Positions 5,225-7,330 of a stretch of DNA of 7,330 nt are shown piece after piece. The DNA comes from Rhodobacterales bacterium (GTDB lineage Bacteria > Pseudomonadota > Alphaproteobacteria > Rhodobacterales > Rhodobacteraceae). The DNA is taken from assembly GCA_013298675.1 (NCBI GenBank), contig JAAFIJ010000134.1, forward strand, positions 1 to 7,330, read 5' to 3'. The notes beneath the pieces are model-generated. The model searched no databases, was not told the DNA's origin, and was given only the letters and a program-made list of their open reading frames with translations. How positions within the stretch are numbered: the stretch's first letter is position 1; the number at the start of each line of letters is the position of its first letter. The position numbers were made by a program, and so were the translations under genes.

Positions 5225-6034
5225 ATGCGATTCAAGGCCGTTTTCGGAACCAACAAACCGATCATTGCAATGGTTCATTTAGGCGCGTCACCCGGTGCGC
5301 CTTTGTACAATGCAGATCGAGGCATTGAAGGGATATTGCAAAACGCCCGCGCCGATTTGCGTGCGTTGCAGGCCGCAGGCTTTGATGCCGTGATGTTTGG
5401 CAATGAAAATGATCGCCCATATGAGCTGAAGGTAGATACAGCGGCGTCGGCGACCATGGCCTATGTCATTGGCCGTTTGCGTGGTGAGATCACCGTGCCC
5501 TTTGGTGTCAATGTGCTGTGGGACCCGGTCAGTTGCTTTGCTGTGGCGGCGGCGACAGGCGCGCAGTTTGTGCGTGAGATTTTCACTGGCACCTATGCCT
5601 CGGATATGGGGATTTGGGCCCCTGATGCAGGTGCTGCGGTGCGCTATGCGACGCGGGTTGGGGCGGGTGACGTCGTGCGGCTGTACAATGTCTCGGCCGA
5701 GTTTGCAGACTCGCTTGATCGGCGCAGTTTGGCCGATAGAGCGCGCTCTGCGGTGTTCTCGTCGATCCCGGATGCCGTGCTGGTCTCAGGGGCGATCACG
5801 GGCGAGGCCGCGAAAATGACCGACCTTGAAGACGTCAAACGCGCCTTGCCGAATACGCCCGTTTTGGCCAATACAGGGGTCAAGCATACGACCGTAGCCG
5901 AAGTGCTGGCCGTGGCAGATGGTGCGATTGTGGGCTCTGCGCTAAAGTACAATGGTGACACGTGGTCAGCCGTGGACCCAGAGCGCGCAAAGGATTTCAT
6001 GGACCGCGTCCGCGCCGTGCGGGGTGGCACATGA
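5225..6034 (+). CDS. BtpA/SgcQ-family TIM-barrel protein
   Basis: The 269-residue protein belongs to the BtpA family, named for a cyanobacterial photosystem I biogenesis factor but including SgcQ of the enterobacterial sgc sugar cluster. Blocks seen are MVHLGASPGAPLY (16-28), GFDAVMFGNENDRPY (52-66), FGVNVLWDP (93-101), a block with FVREIFTGTYASD, DAVLVSGAITG, and VLANTGV with DGAIVGSALKYNG at the end (about 213-244), a region shaped like the phosphate-binding end of a TIM barrel. From memory, E. coli SgcQ carries the same FGVNVLWDP, REIFTG-YASD and VLANTGV strings, so this is the SgcQ rather than the photosynthetic branch. No reaction is established for the family. ATG 5225 is preferred over GTG 5219 because AGG (5215-5217) is then 7 bases away. 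The stop overlaps the next start (ATGA), and an FGGY kinase follows, so a role on a phosphorylated sugar is plausible but unproven. Confidence 0.92.
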   Translation: MRFKAVFGTNKPIIAMVHLGASPGAPLYNADRGIEGILQNARADLRALQAAGFDAVMFGNENDRPYELKVDTAASATMAYVIGRLRGEITVPFGVNVLWDPVSCFAVAAATGAQFVREIFTGTYASDMGIWAPDAGAAVRYATRVGAGDVVRLYNVSAEFADSLDRRSLADRARSAVFSSIPDAVLVSGAITGEAAKMTDLEDVKRALPNTPVLANTGVKHTTVAEVLAVADGAIVGSALKYNGDTWSAVDPERAKDFMDRVRAVRGGT

Positions 6035-7119
6035 TCCTTCCACCTGTGGGCGATCTGACCATAGAGTTGATGTTGATCCCGGGGCTTTCGGGCTATGAAA
6101 CCCGCGTCGCCCACGCAATCGTCACGCATTTGGATAGTTTGGGCCTGGCGCATCAGTCGGACCGCTTGGGTAATCTGCGCTGCACTTTGCCCGGCGATCC
6201 CGACTTGCCCTCGGTCATGGTGTTTACGCATATGGATCAGCTTGGGTTCATCGTGCGCAAGATTGAACCGAACGGCCTGATCAGGATCGAACGTTTGGGC
6301 GGGGTGCCAGAGCGTGCTTTGCCCGCGCAGGCGGTGGTTTTATGCACCAAAAACGGGGACTTGCCCGGCTTGATTGCCAACAAAAGCCATCATGCCACCT
6401 TGCCCGATGAAAAGTACAAAGTGCTGCCCTATTCCGAGTTGTACATCGACGCGGGCTTTGTCAGCAAAGAACAGGCCATTGCGGCGGGTGTCCAAATTGG
6501 CACACCAGTCACGTATATGCCGCGCGCGATGCATTTGGCCAACGGCCGAATAGCGGGTACATCGGTCGATGACCGCGCGGGCTGTGCGGCATTGTTAAAG
6601 TTGGTAGAGGCGCGGATAGGAAAGCGCGGTCCGACCGTGCATTTCGTTTGGTCGGTGCAAGAGGAATATAACCTGCGCGGCGTTTTGCCTGCGGCGACCG
6701 ACCTTGCCCCAGCGATCGCCCTGCAAATTGATCTGTTGCTCGCCTGCGATACCCCCGACATGACGTATCGTGGCGATGTCGCGCTGGGCGCTGGGCCGGG
6801 CCTGTCGCTCTATTCCTTTCACGGACGCGGTACGTTGAACGGCGTTATCCCGCACCCAGCACTTGTTGAGCTGTTTGAAGATGCGGCGGCGGCGGCATCA
6901 CTTGGGTTGCAACGCTCTGCCCATACGGGCGCATTGACGGATCTGAGTTACATTCAGTTTATGGGCAACCAAGGGGTGGCCTGTCTCGATGTGGGCTTTC
7001 CCATGCGCTATTCGCACTCTGCGCTAGAGGTGGTTGATCCTGCAGATCTGGACGGGCTGGTTACGTTGCTTGATGCAGCGATTGGCGCGATTTCACCGAA
7101 ATTGAACCTGACGCGCTGA
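6031..7119 (+). CDS. M42-family metallopeptidase-fold protein, SgcX-like
   Basis: The 362-residue protein has the complete two-metal site of the M42 (TET aminopeptidase/'endoglucanase') family: His67 and Asp69 in THMDQLGF, Asp180 in SVDDRAG, catalytic Glu211 and ligand Glu212 in QEEYNLRG, Asp234 in IALQIDLL, and His329 in RYSHSALE. Relatives are dodecameric aminopeptidases; the old cellulase label for some of them is doubtful. Length is normal (about 340-370). The ATG at 6031 overlaps the upstream stop by 4 bp and has GGGGTGG 5 bases before it. An in-frame upstream start inside the sgcQ-like gene is rejected. There is no signal peptide, so it acts in the cytoplasm. E. coli SgcX is the paralogue found in the same kind of sugar cluster. 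Possible roles include cleaving an amide or peptide bond of a sugar conjugate, or deacylation. The substrate is unknown. Confidence 0.93.
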   Translation: MILPPVGDLTIELMLIPGLSGYETRVAHAIVTHLDSLGLAHQSDRLGNLRCTLPGDPDLPSVMVFTHMDQLGFIVRKIEPNGLIRIERLGGVPERALPAQAVVLCTKNGDLPGLIANKSHHATLPDEKYKVLPYSELYIDAGFVSKEQAIAAGVQIGTPVTYMPRAMHLANGRIAGTSVDDRAGCAALLKLVEARIGKRGPTVHFVWSVQEEYNLRGVLPAATDLAPAIALQIDLLLACDTPDMTYRGDVALGAGPGLSLYSFHGRGTLNGVIPHPALVELFEDAAAAASLGLQRSAHTGALTDLSYIQFMGNQGVACLDVGFPMRYSHSALEVVDPADLDGLVTLLDAAIGAISPKLNLTR

Positions 7120-7121
7120 TC

Positions 7122-7330
7122 ATGACCTATACACTTGGCATCGATATCGGGACCTTCGAATCCAAAGGCGTTTTGGTTGATGGAGTTGGGCAAATCGTCG
7201 CTAGCGCCTCGCGACCGCACAAAATGCTGGTGCCGCTACCCGGTTGGGCAGAGCACCGCGCCGAAGAGGATTGGTGGGGCGACTTCGTCGCTATTGCGCG
7301 CGACATTCTCGGCCAAACCGGCATAGACCC
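7122..7330 (+). CDS. FGGY-family carbohydrate kinase, N-terminal part (runs off the window)
   Basis: Sixty-nine codons are visible before the edge. The N-terminus begins YTLGIDIGTFESKGVLVD, the phosphate-1 loop of the actin-like ATPase fold, followed by PLPGWAEHRAEEDWW, a hallmark of xylulokinase-like FGGY kinases. These phosphorylate free ketoses or polyols with ATP. The start ATG lies 2 bases after the M42 stop with no obvious ribosome binding site, pointing to translational coupling. The Phe-Glu-Ser in 'GTFESKG' replaces the more usual Thr-Thr/Ser-Ser of xylulokinases, so it is probably a different subfamily. Specificity cannot be judged from this fragment. Confidence 0.92.
   Translation, partial: MTYTLGIDIGTFESKGVLVDGVGQIVASASRPHKMLVPLPGWAEHRAEEDWWGDFVAIARDILGQTGID

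Noticed and set aside
5962..6030. Upstream start for the M42 protein inside the sgcQ-like gene
   Set aside because: It would overlap the upstream gene by 70 bases with an Arg/Gly-rich non-homologous extension. ATG 6031 gives a standard 4-bp overlap and a normal M42 N-terminus.

Overview
The window looks like a chromosomal segment of a marine-type alphaproteobacterium, most likely Rhodobacterales. The reasons are the moderately high GC with frequent TTG leucine codons, a metF C-terminus followed by a type II dehydroquinase gene, and FGGY, FCD and UxaA families of the kind common in roseobacters. This placement is by recall and style of sequence, not by a search.

Layout. Positions 1-709 are housekeeping: the last 39 codons of a probable metF, a strong intrinsic terminator (172-204), then aroQ (269-709) with its own candidate promoter and a good ribosome binding site. 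A short spacer (710-782) carries a GC-rich stem and an AT-rich tail resembling a dispersed intergenic element. From 783 to the right edge everything belongs to a carbohydrate-use island: a UxaA-type sugar-acid dehydratase (minus), an FCD-type GntR regulator (plus), a two-metal sugar isomerase (plus, overlapping the regulator), an L-fucose-dehydrogenase-type aldo/keto reductase (minus), then a plus-strand operon of a BtpA/SgcQ protein, an M42 (SgcX-like) metallopeptidase-fold protein and the start of an FGGY sugar kinase, cut by the window edge.

How it fits together. The two divergent intergenic regions (2295-2365 and 5120-5224) each hold one copy of a 20-bp operator-like element, CTAACATGYTAGYATGYTMC, identical at 16 of 20 positions. 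In each case it lies over the candidate -10 box of a promoter. The regulator gene sits beside the first copy, so the simplest reading is one autoregulated GntR/FCD repressor controlling all four transcription units. The enzyme set suggests two possible fates for an aldose: isomerisation and phosphorylation (isomerase plus FGGY kinase, with the SgcQ-like TIM barrel acting on the product), or oxidation and dehydration (AKR dehydrogenase plus UxaA-type dehydratase). The sugar itself cannot be read from the sequence.

Most notable points: the regulator appears to be made from a leaderless mRNA whose start codon lies inside its own operator; and the SgcQ-SgcX pair, of unknown biochemical role, is joined by 4-bp and 2-bp junctions to a sugar kinase under a sugar-type regulator. 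No tRNA, rRNA, CRISPR array, insertion sequence or phage gene was seen.
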